From Posidonia oceanica (taxonomy: Eukaryota; Streptophyta; Magnoliopsida; Alismatales; Posidoniaceae), in the NCBI GenBank assembly GCA_037176725.1, contig JAZBRS010000020.1, positions 89,970,001 through 90,034,000 on the forward strand: DNA of 64,000 nucleotides, in the 5' to 3' direction. The notes beneath the pieces were generated by a model, which was given only the letters and a program-made list of their open reading frames with translations, ran no database searches and was not told where the DNA came from. The translations under genes were made by a program, and so were the position numbers. Every line of letters begins with the position of its first letter. The stretch's first letter is position 1. Shown piece by piece: positions 22,201 through 34,200 of the stretch.

Positions 22201-25200
22201 CTGTAACAGTTACCTCCACCTTCAGATCTAGGAGGTCGAACTTCCCCTCTTCAGTTAGACTTTTCTTCTCCACCCCCAGGCTTCTCCCCAGTAGCCATTG
22301 ATATGCTTTCCATCTTAGTTTCTAGAGCAGCAAATTTCGCATCTACTTTGTTCTCCAACCTTTGCATAAACTTCAGCATTCGTTGCTCCATTCTGGACTC
22401 TGTTGTGTCCCCTCGTAGTGCCATTGCTCTGATCGTCCCAGGATCGAGTGGCTCTGATACCACTTTGTCACCTAGCACACTTCCGGATCTAATAACGAGG
22501 TATACTGTAGGGATCTATATTGAATATTGGAATGAAACAATGACAACCAGAATGACAATAACCCAACTATGAATTATACTAACCAGAAACAAGGATAGAG
22601 TAGACGTAATTCGAGGTACGTCTAGCCCCCAAGGTGAGCTCAGAGCTTAAGTAACAACCAATACTCTCCACCGCTGTGATGGGTCGTTATATATACTCCC
22701 TGCGCTTCTAGATACTTCCAGTAGCTTGGGAAAGACATTGAACAGTTCTTGGACTATTGGATCCACCCACGGACGAGGCTCGTGACCCAGCTAACCTCCT
22801 GCTCTCCCCCCACCTACTCTGGACTGGCTGTTCTCTGGTTCAGATCCTTTTCCTCTAACTGCAGCTGTGACAGTCCTCACTTGAACGGAGGCACAAAGAA
22901 TTTATAATCTTCACCTCTTGTTGTAAAGCTGCAATTCCTTTTTTTTCTAGAGTTTTGGATCAGGTGGGGTTTTGAGGAGAGTTGGATATTTGCTTCCAAA
23001 TGGTTATGAGGTGATAATTATCCTACTTGGAGTTGACTCCTTGATGGTTGGTTTACAAATTTAGACTTCCATGATATCATGAGTCCTAAAATAGTTGGAT
23101 AAAACATACCACAATCACAAGCATTTAATCTTCACTCAAAAATTATGACAATCATCAACAATGTACTTTCATCAAGCATAACAACATAACTAATGGGAAA
23201 ATACCTATACCCTCCGAAATTAAATATGACATTTTGCTTTAGTTAAATACGATACTTATGGTATGTGTTCCCTACATCATCTTCTACTTATATATCATGA
23301 TGAATGTTATTCTTGTAAGAACACCATATTCTTCCCTAGTAAGCACGAACTCTTCGTCAGAGAAGCCGTATCCATGTCGAACGCGTGTCCAACATTCAAA
23401 GTGGTGTGGCCTCTTTTCTTAAATATATATTACATTGTTATTTGAAAGAAAAAATGATACAAAGCATATTGATGTCTATACAGTAAAATATGATTGTAAC
23501 TTTTAATCTAGGAAGAGTAGCAAAACTCATAAGTACTCGTTGGAATCGTGTTGAAAAGATACACACATTTCAAATATCTGGGTTGGGCATCAACCATGCC
23601 TTGTCCCGTGTAGCTCCACCCCTGCTTGTAAACCATTCTTAGGTATGCTACCCTTTTGGACACTTCTAACCATATTCGGGTGATGCCTTGATTCATTCAT
23701 TATATGTTTTTTGTTAGTTTTCTGCCTTGAATGTCAATTTTATATGCAATTTTTATAATATATTATTTATTTTTAAGATATACTTTTGTGTCCCTCGGTG
23801 TGTCTGTGTCCTTTTTTTTTAGGATTCACCATTTCTACATGTCGTGTCTCGTGTCCATGCTTCATAGTTGTTGCCTCTTCTTCTTCCAACTCATTTCTTT
23901 CCATCTACAATATGCATGCCATAATGTTATTACTTCAACTTAGATATTATCACGTTAATGATCATTGTAGGTCCATGGTTTCATAATTTTTTATGATTGT
24001 GGAATCAACAACGAGTTTTACAAACACTAATATAAGTCACTCTATAACACTTACATGCTTTTAGTCAACCTATATGAACTTTAAAGTGCCTAGTCTAACT
24101 ATCTCCAAATTGACTGCTAGAGCTTCACTTGATGGTTGAGATACGTCTTGAGCTTGTCACTTCTGGTGGTATCATTCATTTGAATGTTATTTACTCTTGA
24201 TCTTGATTGAAGAAATCTTAAGTGAACTTGTCATTTCTACCACAATCAAGGGTAGCTGTCAAGGTTTTATGACCGTTAAGACATGGAATATGATGAATCT
24301 TGAGTCAATGCGTAGTTCAGTCATGCAATGCAAAGAATTTGCTAAAGGTGATATTTTTTTGGCCATCATTAAGATTGTTAGTATTTATATAATCTATAGG
24401 ACCTAGGGGTATTATTGTATTTTTCCATTCTAACCCTAATCCTATATAAAAATGATGGACCTAGCAATACAACCATCTCTGTCTTTTCTTCTTTTTGTCT
24501 TTAAATGGTATCAAGAGCTAGGGTTAAGGTTTGAAGTCACCATAACTCCCTCACAGTCGCCGTCACCATTGCTAAAGCCTCTTGCTGTTGTCGTTGGCCC
24601 TGCCAAGGCCTTCTGTAGCAATCGTCGGCCCTGCCAGGGCCTCCCGCCGCCATCACCAGCCCCACTAGGCCTTCCCGTTGGCACCATTGACCTTTCGCTT
24701 ACCCACTGGCGGCAGCCACTGCTTCCCAGACCATTAATAGCTTGTTTTGCTCGTTTTCTGGCCATCTCCCAAGCTGGAAAAACCTATCAGAGGTCTAAAA
24801 GTGTAGATTCAGCACACTTTGCTCCTCCAGTTCGCCTCTCGTGAGTTCTGGGCATGGATTAGGGTATTTTCTCCTTGATCCATGTGCCATGCCACTTCTT
24901 GACTACTCTTCTTGCTTGATGCCTTGACATCAGTGTAACATGTCTCCCTTTTCTTTGGATTGGTTGAAAAATTATTTGAGTGTACCTGATAGTGGCTTCT
25001 AGTTCGACTATGACTGACACTACTACTCATCACCCCAATTTGGGGGTTCTTAATCATCTTATTGATTAGAATTATGCTTCTTGGAGCATGGCATTCCAAT
25101 TACTTGTGGAGTCTCAAGGCCGAGAAACTCATCTTACTTAGTATTCACCTAAGGACACCGACCCTTCTTATGCAGTGTGAAAGAGAGAGGATAACACTAT

Positions 25201-28200
25201 TCGTCTTTGGATGATGAACAACATGACTCCTGCTGTATTTGCTTGTGTTCGTTTGGCACTGTTGATGAAGGCAATGTGCAAACAGGTTGCCTCTGCTTAG
25301 TCCATCGGTTCCACTACTTCTAGAATTTATGAGTTATATGACAAGCTCTTTATCTTGACGAAGGGATCACGATCACTATATGACTAGTATGGCGAGTTTC
25401 ATAAAATCATGGATGAGATTGTGTTACTTCATACCTTCAGCGTCGACCCTACTGTTCAACAACGTTACCTCGAGGAGATGTGGACTCTTTGGTTCCTTGA
25501 TAGTCTTCTTTCACAGTTCAGCTTGACTCATCAGCAGATGGTGGGTGAGTCCACCCTTTTGGTACTTGATACTACCCTACCTCGATTGCTATTTGTTGAG
25601 TGACTATTGACCATTACTACTCCATCTGTGGAGTCCTTAGAGCCATCTCCAGTTGCTGAAAGCTTTGCTCATGCTGCTACTAACTGTTGTGGTGCACGTG
25701 GTCGTGGTAGATTTAGTTGTGGTGGTGGCCATTGCACTTACCCTCCTTGTACTCATTGTGGTTGAAAGAATCATCCTTATGATCGTTGTAGACATTGCTA
25801 CTCCACCTTTTGCTACTCAAGCCCCTATTCCTCCACCTACTAGTGGCACCATTACCTTTACTTGTGAGGAGCTCAAGTCTCTTATTGCCTCGGCACGCAG
25901 TTTGGCATCTGTGGCTTCTACTTTTGCTCCCTCCTTAGGTTGTGGCTTATCTAAGTCACATGACTGGAGACAGTTCATTATTTTCTTCCTTAGAAAGGCA
26001 TAGCCATGGTCCTCCTGTTCAAACTACTCAAACTACTGATAATGTCTTCTTTCTTGTTTATGAGTCTGGGGTGGTTTCTACACCATCTTCCCTCAAATTG
26101 GATGATGTCTAGTATTTGCCTAATTTTCCTACTTTCTATTAGTATATTGACGAAGACATTGAATTATTTTGGCTTATTCTTTCCCTCATTTTGTTACTTA
26201 CCGGACCTTCACACAAGAGAATTGCTATTGAGATTGATGTTGGGGGATTGCACTACTTGTTTGACATTGTCAAACCTACTTTTGCTCATGTTGCTGTCAC
26301 TCCCAAAGTCTTCTTTCTTCAGTGGCATCATCGTCTTGGTCATCCGTTAGCTCATGTCATGCATCATCTACTACCTTTTTATCTTGCTTCTTCTTTTTAG
26401 TGTGAGGCCTGTCAATTTAGGAAGCATCATCATGTGACATTCTCACCTAGATATGACTTGAGTTCCCGTCCTCTTAGTCTTGTACATTATGATATTTTGG
26501 GTCCTAGTCCTCATCTTTTTGTTGGAAGTGGAAGTCTGTATATTGTTACATTTATTGATGATTATTCTATGTGCACTTGGATCTACCTCTTGAAGGCTAG
26601 ACCTCAAGTACTTTCTATATTCAAGTCTTTTTATAATGAAATAAAAACTTAGTTTGGTGTTGGCCTCAAAATTTTGTAGATTGATAATGCATTGGAATAC
26701 ACAAGTCATGACTTCTCCTCCTTCCATTTTACTCATGGTATTCTTCATCAAACTAGTCATGCTTGTACTTCCCAACAAAATGGGATTGTTGAAAGGAAGA
26801 ATCGTCATCTCCTTGATGTTACACATACTTTCTTACGTCAGATGAAGGTTCCAGTTTCATATTAGGGACATGTAGTTCTTATTGCATGTTTTTTAATCAA
26901 TCATTTGTCATCTTCTCTTCTTGGTGGCAAATCTCCCACTTCTGTACTTTCCTCCAGTGACTATTTCTTCTCACTCCTAGGGTCTTCAGGTGTACGTGTT
27001 TTGTTCATATCCATGCTCCAGCTCATGACAAACTCTCTTCTCATGCAACAAAGTGTCTTCTTGGGTTACTATGCTACCTAGAAGGGATATCGTTGTATTG
27101 ATCCATTGACTCATCGTCAATATGTCTCAATCGATGTTACTTTTTTTGAGTCTAGTTCGTATTCGTAAGTAAATGAAAAGACACTTGTCTTGGAATCTAA
27201 TTTCTCTCTTCCTTAGGTTCCTATTCTTTCCTTGGAACCATCGATGTCCTTACCTATTATTCCTTATCCGGTTGGGTGTTGTTCACCATTGGTTACTCCA
27301 CCTCCTCCCCTTATATTTCATGTATATAGGCGAGGTCCACCTTCACAGGTTGTGGTTTCACCATTTACGCCAGTTTCCTCTACTCTTCCTCCTAGGACAG
27401 CATCCTCCACTCCAGAAGGTTCACAACTGTCACCATCGGTTGCTGACCTTGACCTTCCCATTGCTCATAGGAAAAGTACTTGGTCTTGTACATCACATCC
27501 TATAACGAATGTGGTATCTTATTTCCATTTGGGTACCGTATGTCACAAATTTGCTGTAGCTTTGTCTTTTATTATTGTTTCTAAAACATATCAGGAGACT
27601 CGTACTATTTCTCAGTGGAAAGCTACTATGGATAAGGAAATATCTGCCTTTGAGTCCCGTGGCACATGGGACTTAGTTCCTTCTTCTTTTACCACAAACG
27701 ATGTTATTGGTTGCAGATAGATGTTTGTTGTCAAATATTTAGTAGATGGACATGTTGACTGGTACAAAGCCCGATTTGTTGTGAAAGGCTATACTCGGAT
27801 TAGCACCATTCGTGTCATCTTCTCTGATGCAGTAAGCAAAGATTGGCCTATATTCCAACTTGATGTTAAAAATGCCTTCTTGTATAGTGATCTTCAAGAG
27901 ACTATGTTTATAGAGAAACCTTCGGGGTATGTTGCTCAAGGAGAGTCCCAGATATGCTGATTGAAGATGGTTATTTATGGCCTAAAGCAAAGTCTAAGAG
28001 CATGGTTTGACAAATTTAGCAAAGTTATTAGTGATATTGGCTTTCAGAGAAGTAATGCTGATCACTTCGTTTTTGTGCACAAATGGGACACGTCTTGTTA
28101 TTTTGGTCGTGTATGTTGATGACATTTTACGTAGTGGTGACACTGAAGACATTGAAGAGACAAAAGTATCTGTAGAAGCACTTTGTGACAAAATATATGG

Positions 28201-31200
28201 GCAAATCTCATTACTTTCTTAGCATTGAGATTGCTAAAAGTAATCAAAGGATTGCATGGAGCTAAAGAAAGTATGCTATGGACTTACTACGGGAGACTGG
28301 CTTACTTGGAGCAAAATCAGTTGATACCCCAATGGCATCTAGAGTAGATCATTTGTGGTCGGAGATCTCACCGTTACTTGATGACATCTCATTACAGACG
28401 TTTGGTTGGAAAGCTTATATATCTCATTGTTACTAGGACTGAAATTGCATATGTTGTTGGTGTAGTTAGCTAGTTTATGGCTATACCTAGGCAATATCAT
28501 CTTGATGCTGTAATGAGAATATTGGAGTATATAAAGAGATCTTCTAGTAAAAGGCTATTGTTCAAGAAGAATGGTCACTTACGTATTGAGGCGTATTCAG
28601 ATGTCAGTTATGCCAGTGATCGAGGTGATAGAAAATCTACATGTAATTTTTGTACTTTCTTGGGTGGTAATCTAGTCACATGGTGAAGTAAAAAAAAAAA
28701 GCCATGGTGGCTAAATCTAGTGTTGAAGCTAAATACATAGGCATGGCTCAGACTGCTTGTGAGTTTAATAGGCTGAGAACATTCATGAAGGATCTTAGAG
28801 AGAGCTACACCACTCCTTTACCTACGTCTGCTATCTATATTGCACAAAATCTGGTCTTTCATGAATGGACTAAGCATATTAAGGTAAATTATCATTTTAT
28901 TCGTGGAGAGGTTCTTAATGTAAGAATTTGCAGACTGTATTCCAAGGAGCTAGCTGATCCCCTCATCACCAATTTTCATGTTATGTGTTCCAAGTTGGGT
29001 CCTTTTGATATATATACTCCAACTTGAGGGGGAATGTTAGCGTTTATATGATGTATGGGACCTAGGGGTATTATTATATTTTTCCATTCTAATCTTAATC
29101 TTATATAAGGATGATGGGACCTAGCAATACAATCGTCTCTTTGTCTTTTCCTCCTTTTGTCTTCACAAAGACTAAATTGCTTACCAAATCAAAGGTGGGT
29201 GAATGGTTGAATTGTATTTTATTACGTACATTGGGATTATTACTTGAGCTTAAAGTTGTTAGAGATCATTTTCAAATGCATGGGTTTATGAATTTTATGT
29301 TATGGCATTATCAAGAAGATTTTTTGTAGTCAATCTCAATCTTTATGACTTACATGATATGACTTGTTTTAAGTCAATGTAGTTAAAACTCTTTAAGTGT
29401 GTAAGAATCCACCTTTCTCCTAAGTGATTCCTAAGCTTTACTTGATGCTTGAGATATGTCATTGAGCTTGTCTCTTCTTTGGTCATTGTTCCATTGAATT
29501 TGTTAGAAACATGGATTGGAATTTTTTGTATTTATAAAGTTCTTGTTATTCAAAATTATTTAAGTTGCACACACTCAAGTTTTCTCAGATTAATAATTTA
29601 ATTCGTGAAAGATCCCATGTGTCTCACATGATCCTTCACTCCTTCGAACATGGATGTGGCAGTTGGATTTCTTAGGTTTAGAGACCATCTCACATTCAAT
29701 ACACTTCTCACCATCCACTGCCAACAATTTCCTTGAAAGAAGGCACAAGAAATTATTGGTCAAAGTCAAAACTAGAGGACATATATCTTCATTGAGGGGG
29801 ATAGAAAATATACAATACGTAATCTCATACAATGAAACACCCAGTAGACAAATAATACTGCTAAATGAGACAGCACTAAAATTGTAGAGTGCGATACCAT
29901 CCATATCCTTATGAACTGTGCTTAAACTACAAGGAATTAGGTCTAGATCTAAGCCTACGTCGTATAGTGATGCATTGCAGGGTGAGAGATTTGCCTATAG
30001 TGAGTGTGGAGGTGGGATTGGACTTTTGACGATCAAAGGGATATTTTCTAAAATTACTCCTTAAAACTGAGACTAGTACAATGCCATAATGTGCTTCCTG
30101 AGAATCAGAATATGTAGCGCGTACGATATGTGTAGTTGGTTGTAATATGGTAAAATAGACCTAGTTCAATGTGTATTCCATTACGACTTTTGGATATAAA
30201 TCTACATGCACTAAGGTTTAAGACAGTTTGATCCTTTGTGTAATATGTAGTATCTTATATTCTTGATCTTGATTTATCGGGGTTCAAGTGAACTTAACAT
30301 TTCTACAACACTTATAAGTTTAGTGATGTAGGACAACAAGCGAGAATCAAACTACAATCCAATCCAAGATAACGAAGATAAACTACAATCCAATCTTCAA
30401 GGCAATCAACTAGATTCCCAATTGAGAGAAACTCCAATCTCTACTCAAGAATATCAAATATCAATAATTTTAAATCATTAAACTATCTGATAGTAGGAGA
30501 TTGGTTCCTTTATATAGGATATCCAATTACAAATTCAAATAAAAGATATAACTAACTCTACAACTAAATAATAAGACAAAATATCTGATACAAAAGATAT
30601 AATTAACCTTACAACTAAATAGCAAGATAAAATAACTAATTATCTAAATACTATCTAACTAATTATCTCAATACTATTCTTATTATTCTCAAACTTGACT
30701 CCGACGAGTTATGTTTACGATATTGCTCCAATAGATTCTCGAAACGGGCAACATAATAGAGGCACAAAAGTTGATGTGGGAAAAAAAATCTGCATAGATA
30801 TCTGTCGACAAAGTGAAATTCAAACGTACCTTGGTCAAGTAGCAATCTTTCACATTAGAAAGTAGATTTACATAGAAATCATGTGGTAAAGATAATATAA
30901 ATAGGTCCAATGATATGCTAGCGAGAATATGGAAGGTTTAGTAAGTCTAGCATGAAAACCTTGAAATAGGTGATGTAGATACTACTTAGAAAATAAACAT
31001 AACATTACAAGATATATAAGGAATTCTTTATTCTTGTGATATGAATTTGCATCCATATAGTATATGTTATTTAATGCAAATTTCATTCGAATATCAACAT
31101 GTAGATCCTTAGGATGTTGGACAGATGACAAAATAAACTTTGTTAGGTGGACATGAATTTGGATGAAAGAAACTATGTAGTAAAATATCAGGGACAATAT

Positions 31201-34200
31201 CCATGGGGTTGCTAATTGAACGATTTGAAGTACATGAAATTCTCCAATTCTCTTGTTGTTTGCCTCAGTGCCATTCTCAAGATTTAAATTTATGGATAAT
31301 GATAGCTCACAAGATGTGATAGAGGAAGAAAGATTGTTAAGCTTGGGAAGTGAAATAAGAGGAGAATCATGGTGATATTCTATGAAAGCTAAGGGAACCT
31401 TTGAAAAGAAAATCACATTCTATTTTTATGGAGATTCTACTTTAAAAATTTGAGGCAAGTGATTTAATTCCTTAGCATTACGTTCTTGAGGAGATTCATT
31501 TATAGTTGGAGGTAAAGAATGTTATTGCTTGACTGTGAAAGACTTAGAGATATTAACTTTGGTTTCGTAGGAAACAACATGAAAGATTTGCCTTGAGATT
31601 TAAAAATGTGTTATTTTGCATGTTATGGTAAGTTTGCATTTCTTGAAGTCATGGAAAACCTAAAAAAATGTGACCAATATTCATTAGAAGAATATCACAC
31701 CAAACACATGCAAAGTAATCACCCATTTGAATGTGAATGAGGTATCTCTTAGAAATCAAAAGAGTAGTGTCATCAACCCAAGGAATGTGGAATGGATAAG
31801 GGTGAGGGTGAGGCTTAGATGTTAAATTCATTCTAGCAAAAACAGTTTTTGACACAATATTTAAAGAACTAGCCTAATTGATGATAATTTTGTAAACTTT
31901 AATTCCACATTTCAAGAATGTATGAAATGGTATAGTACAATTTGAATTTTGCACATCACTATTATTTTTTAGAACACGTCTCACAACATTGATATGTGGA
32001 TCTCTCAATATAATGTGACCTTGTAAAAATTTCATATGTTGGAAGAGCGGAGAAGTTTCATTGTTTATTGTTAGGATTTTATTATCGATTTTATCAAGTC
32101 GATGTTCAAGGGAATGATGGTATAGGAGAAAGTATGATCTTAAAGAGCTGGACGAATATTCAAATATGTCGAGACATCAATGAATTATGCACAAAATAAT
32201 TAAACTAAACAGAATGCAAGCATATGAAAGAAAGAAAGCACAAGCAATCGAGTACTCATATGTGTATGTTCTTAAGTAGTGTGTGCATAAACAAGGAAAA
32301 TACGAAGATGTAGAAAGATATACATGAATAATTATATGAGTGGTAGAAAGAATAAAGGATTGCATAAATATCTAACCGTACTGAAATTAATGTAAATCAA
32401 GATTAAGTAAAGAATGTGATACCGTCTCTTAATGCCAAAAGAATTGCTTTTGTCTTATTGTATTGTGTAGTCTTTGAAACTTAAGGTCCTTTTAGCAAGT
32501 TTTACAAATCTGGAAGAGTTCTAGGTTTTTACAACATATTTAAAACCTTATAGTCTTTTGCAAAGTTTTTGCATTTTCAGGAAAATGTTGGACTGAGTTG
32601 CAAATTGTCCAATGCAATCCTAATTCGATTGTCTTCTTCCTCCTTGTATGAGACCCAAAGGGGCAACAGCGGTGTTGTGTAGCAGGGTTGGAGATGTGGC
32701 AGTGGCGTAATGGCAGCTAGGTATTCGAAGACACGTGCTGGTGGTAGGGCTGATGGTGGGCGACAACATGGGTTGGTGATGTTTTGGCAACAGGTCTGTA
32801 AGGATGTTGCTGGCTTTTGGCGGTAAGTGGGAACAAGTGGCGTCTGGCGGTGGGCTAGTGGCACAACGAGATGGTGGCAAGGCATGTGGCGGCGGTGGTG
32901 TAGTAGTGGTGACCCTTTGTTCTTCTTCTTCGTTCCTCCTCCTCTTCTACGTTGATGGAGGTGCAGCGGTGGTTGCTGGAGAGGGTTCGGCGGCGACTGC
33001 ATTGGTGGAGTGCGTCGGCGGTGGTAGGTAAGAGGCGATGTTTAGCATGGATATGGATTGTGGCGACAGCACGGATTGGGGGCATGCGTTGATGTTGAAT
33101 AAAAATGTTCATGGATCGAAAATTACTTTGATACCAAATTGATGTGGGACAATAAGCAAGAATCGAACTACAATCTGATCTAAGATAATAAAGATGGACT
33201 ACAATCTAATCTTCAAGGAAATCAACTAGATTTCCAAATGAGAGAGATTTCAATCTCTACTCAAGAATATTAAATATCAATAATTTCAAATTATCATCAA
33301 AATTATCTGACAATAGGAGATTGGTTTCCCTATATAGAATACCTAATTACAAATTCAAATAAAAGATATAACTAACTCTACAACTAATACCATGATAAAA
33401 TATTTAATACAAAAGATATAATTAACCCTACAACTAAATAGCAAGATAATATAACTAATTATCTAAATACTATCTAAGTAATTATCTCAATACCATCCTC
33501 ATTATTTAGCTTGCAAGGTTTTGTTACAATCGAGACATAAAATATGACTAATCATGGGTATAGACATAATGTAGTCAACCAATGTGAAGAATTTGCTAAA
33601 GGTAATTTTGTTTTTGAGTTTGATTTATCATCCTCTAGAATAGGTAGCTTAACCAAATCAGAGGTGGATTGATGGATGACAATTTTATTACCTACATTTG
33701 GGAAAATATATTTTGAAAGTTTGATTATGGATGGATCATGGAATCTTATAAAAAATGAAAAAATTTCAAGGTACATTCTAATTAATTAGACATTTTCTTG
33801 TGCCATACTCAACAAATTAGCATACTCAACATAGTTGTTGAATCTGTCACTTATCAAGGTTCAAATACCATGAGAAAAAAAGCCAACATGGAAATAATAC
33901 CCTCTAGTTGTTTCTTGTTGAAAACAAAGTTCCAAGGAAGTGCAGATAAATCCAACAAAATACATAGAAGAAACCTTTATGTAAGTGAAATGAGGAAGTT
34001 TCAAAGTCATTTAATAAGCTTTGTTAGGGCTTTCTGCTTCTCCAGGTTGTTGGAAAGATTCTCTAGAATATTCTCTGAATGAATTGCTTTCCCAGCATAT
34101 ATCTTCACAAATTAAAATTTATACTTAGAGATGGCAAAATTCTTCATCTTGGATCTTCAACTAACAAGTAGGGGGTATTCTGCAGCCGATTACCTGAATG

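Larger units (their letters stand above)
13679..22872 (-). mobile_element. Ty3/gypsy chromovirus with short LTRs (Reina-like), minus strand, carrying a nested copia
   Basis: LTRs of 420 bp (13679-14098) and 407 bp (22466-22872) begin TGTCAC and end GTGACA. Flanking 5-mers GCCCT (13674-13678) and GTCCT (22873-22877) look like a target-site duplication with one change. The primer-binding site, gag, protease, RT, RNase H, integrase and chromodomain-like end all read on the minus strand. Without the nested copia (14124-18228) the element is about 5.1 kb. Short LTRs plus a chromodomain suggest the Reina lineage. Several stops and frame changes make it non-functional. It sits 313 bp inside intron 1 of the aldo-keto reductase gene, in antisense orientation. 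Confidence 0.9.
24376..29165 (+). mobile_element. second Ty1/copia element, heavily decayed, very short LTRs
   Basis: LTRs of 128 bp (24376-24503) and 131 bp (29035-29165) start TGTTAG. The primer-binding site TGGTATCAAGAGCT is at 24506-24519 and the polypurine tract AACTTGAGGGGGAA ends at 29034. Gag, integrase, RT and RNase H remnants follow in copia order. No convincing target-site duplication is visible. The insertion is in sense orientation to the host gene. Confidence 0.9.
30324..33504 (-). mobile_element. 3.2 kb gypsy-derived LTR element without RT or integrase
   Basis: LTRs of about 363 bp (30324-30686) and 365 bp (33140-33504) are flanked by the exact 5-bp repeat TTTAG (30319-30323 and 33505-33509). 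The minus-strand primer-binding site TGGTATCAAAG is at 33136-33126, so the element reads on the minus strand. The interior keeps a degenerate gag-protease region only. A GC-rich GGTGGC-type stretch fills 32690-33080. It must have moved, if at all, with proteins from another element. Confidence 0.85.
13361..34185 (+). other. intron 1 of the aldo-keto reductase gene, 20,825 bp, TE-filled
   Basis: The donor is GCAG|GTAATA after codon 45 (phase 1) and the acceptor is TTCTGCAG|CC. Three LTR elements (one carrying a fourth nested in it) cover 13679-22872, 24376-29165 and 30324-33504, together 17,165 bp or about 82 percent of the intron. What remains is AT-rich DNA and two copies of an older repeat. 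The other four introns are 80 to 325 bp. Confidence 0.92.

Noticed and set aside
32577..33112. Arg/His/Pro-rich frames of 75-141 codons
   Set aside because: They come from a GGTGGC-type repeat in the interior of the 3.2 kb element; no domain can be recognised.
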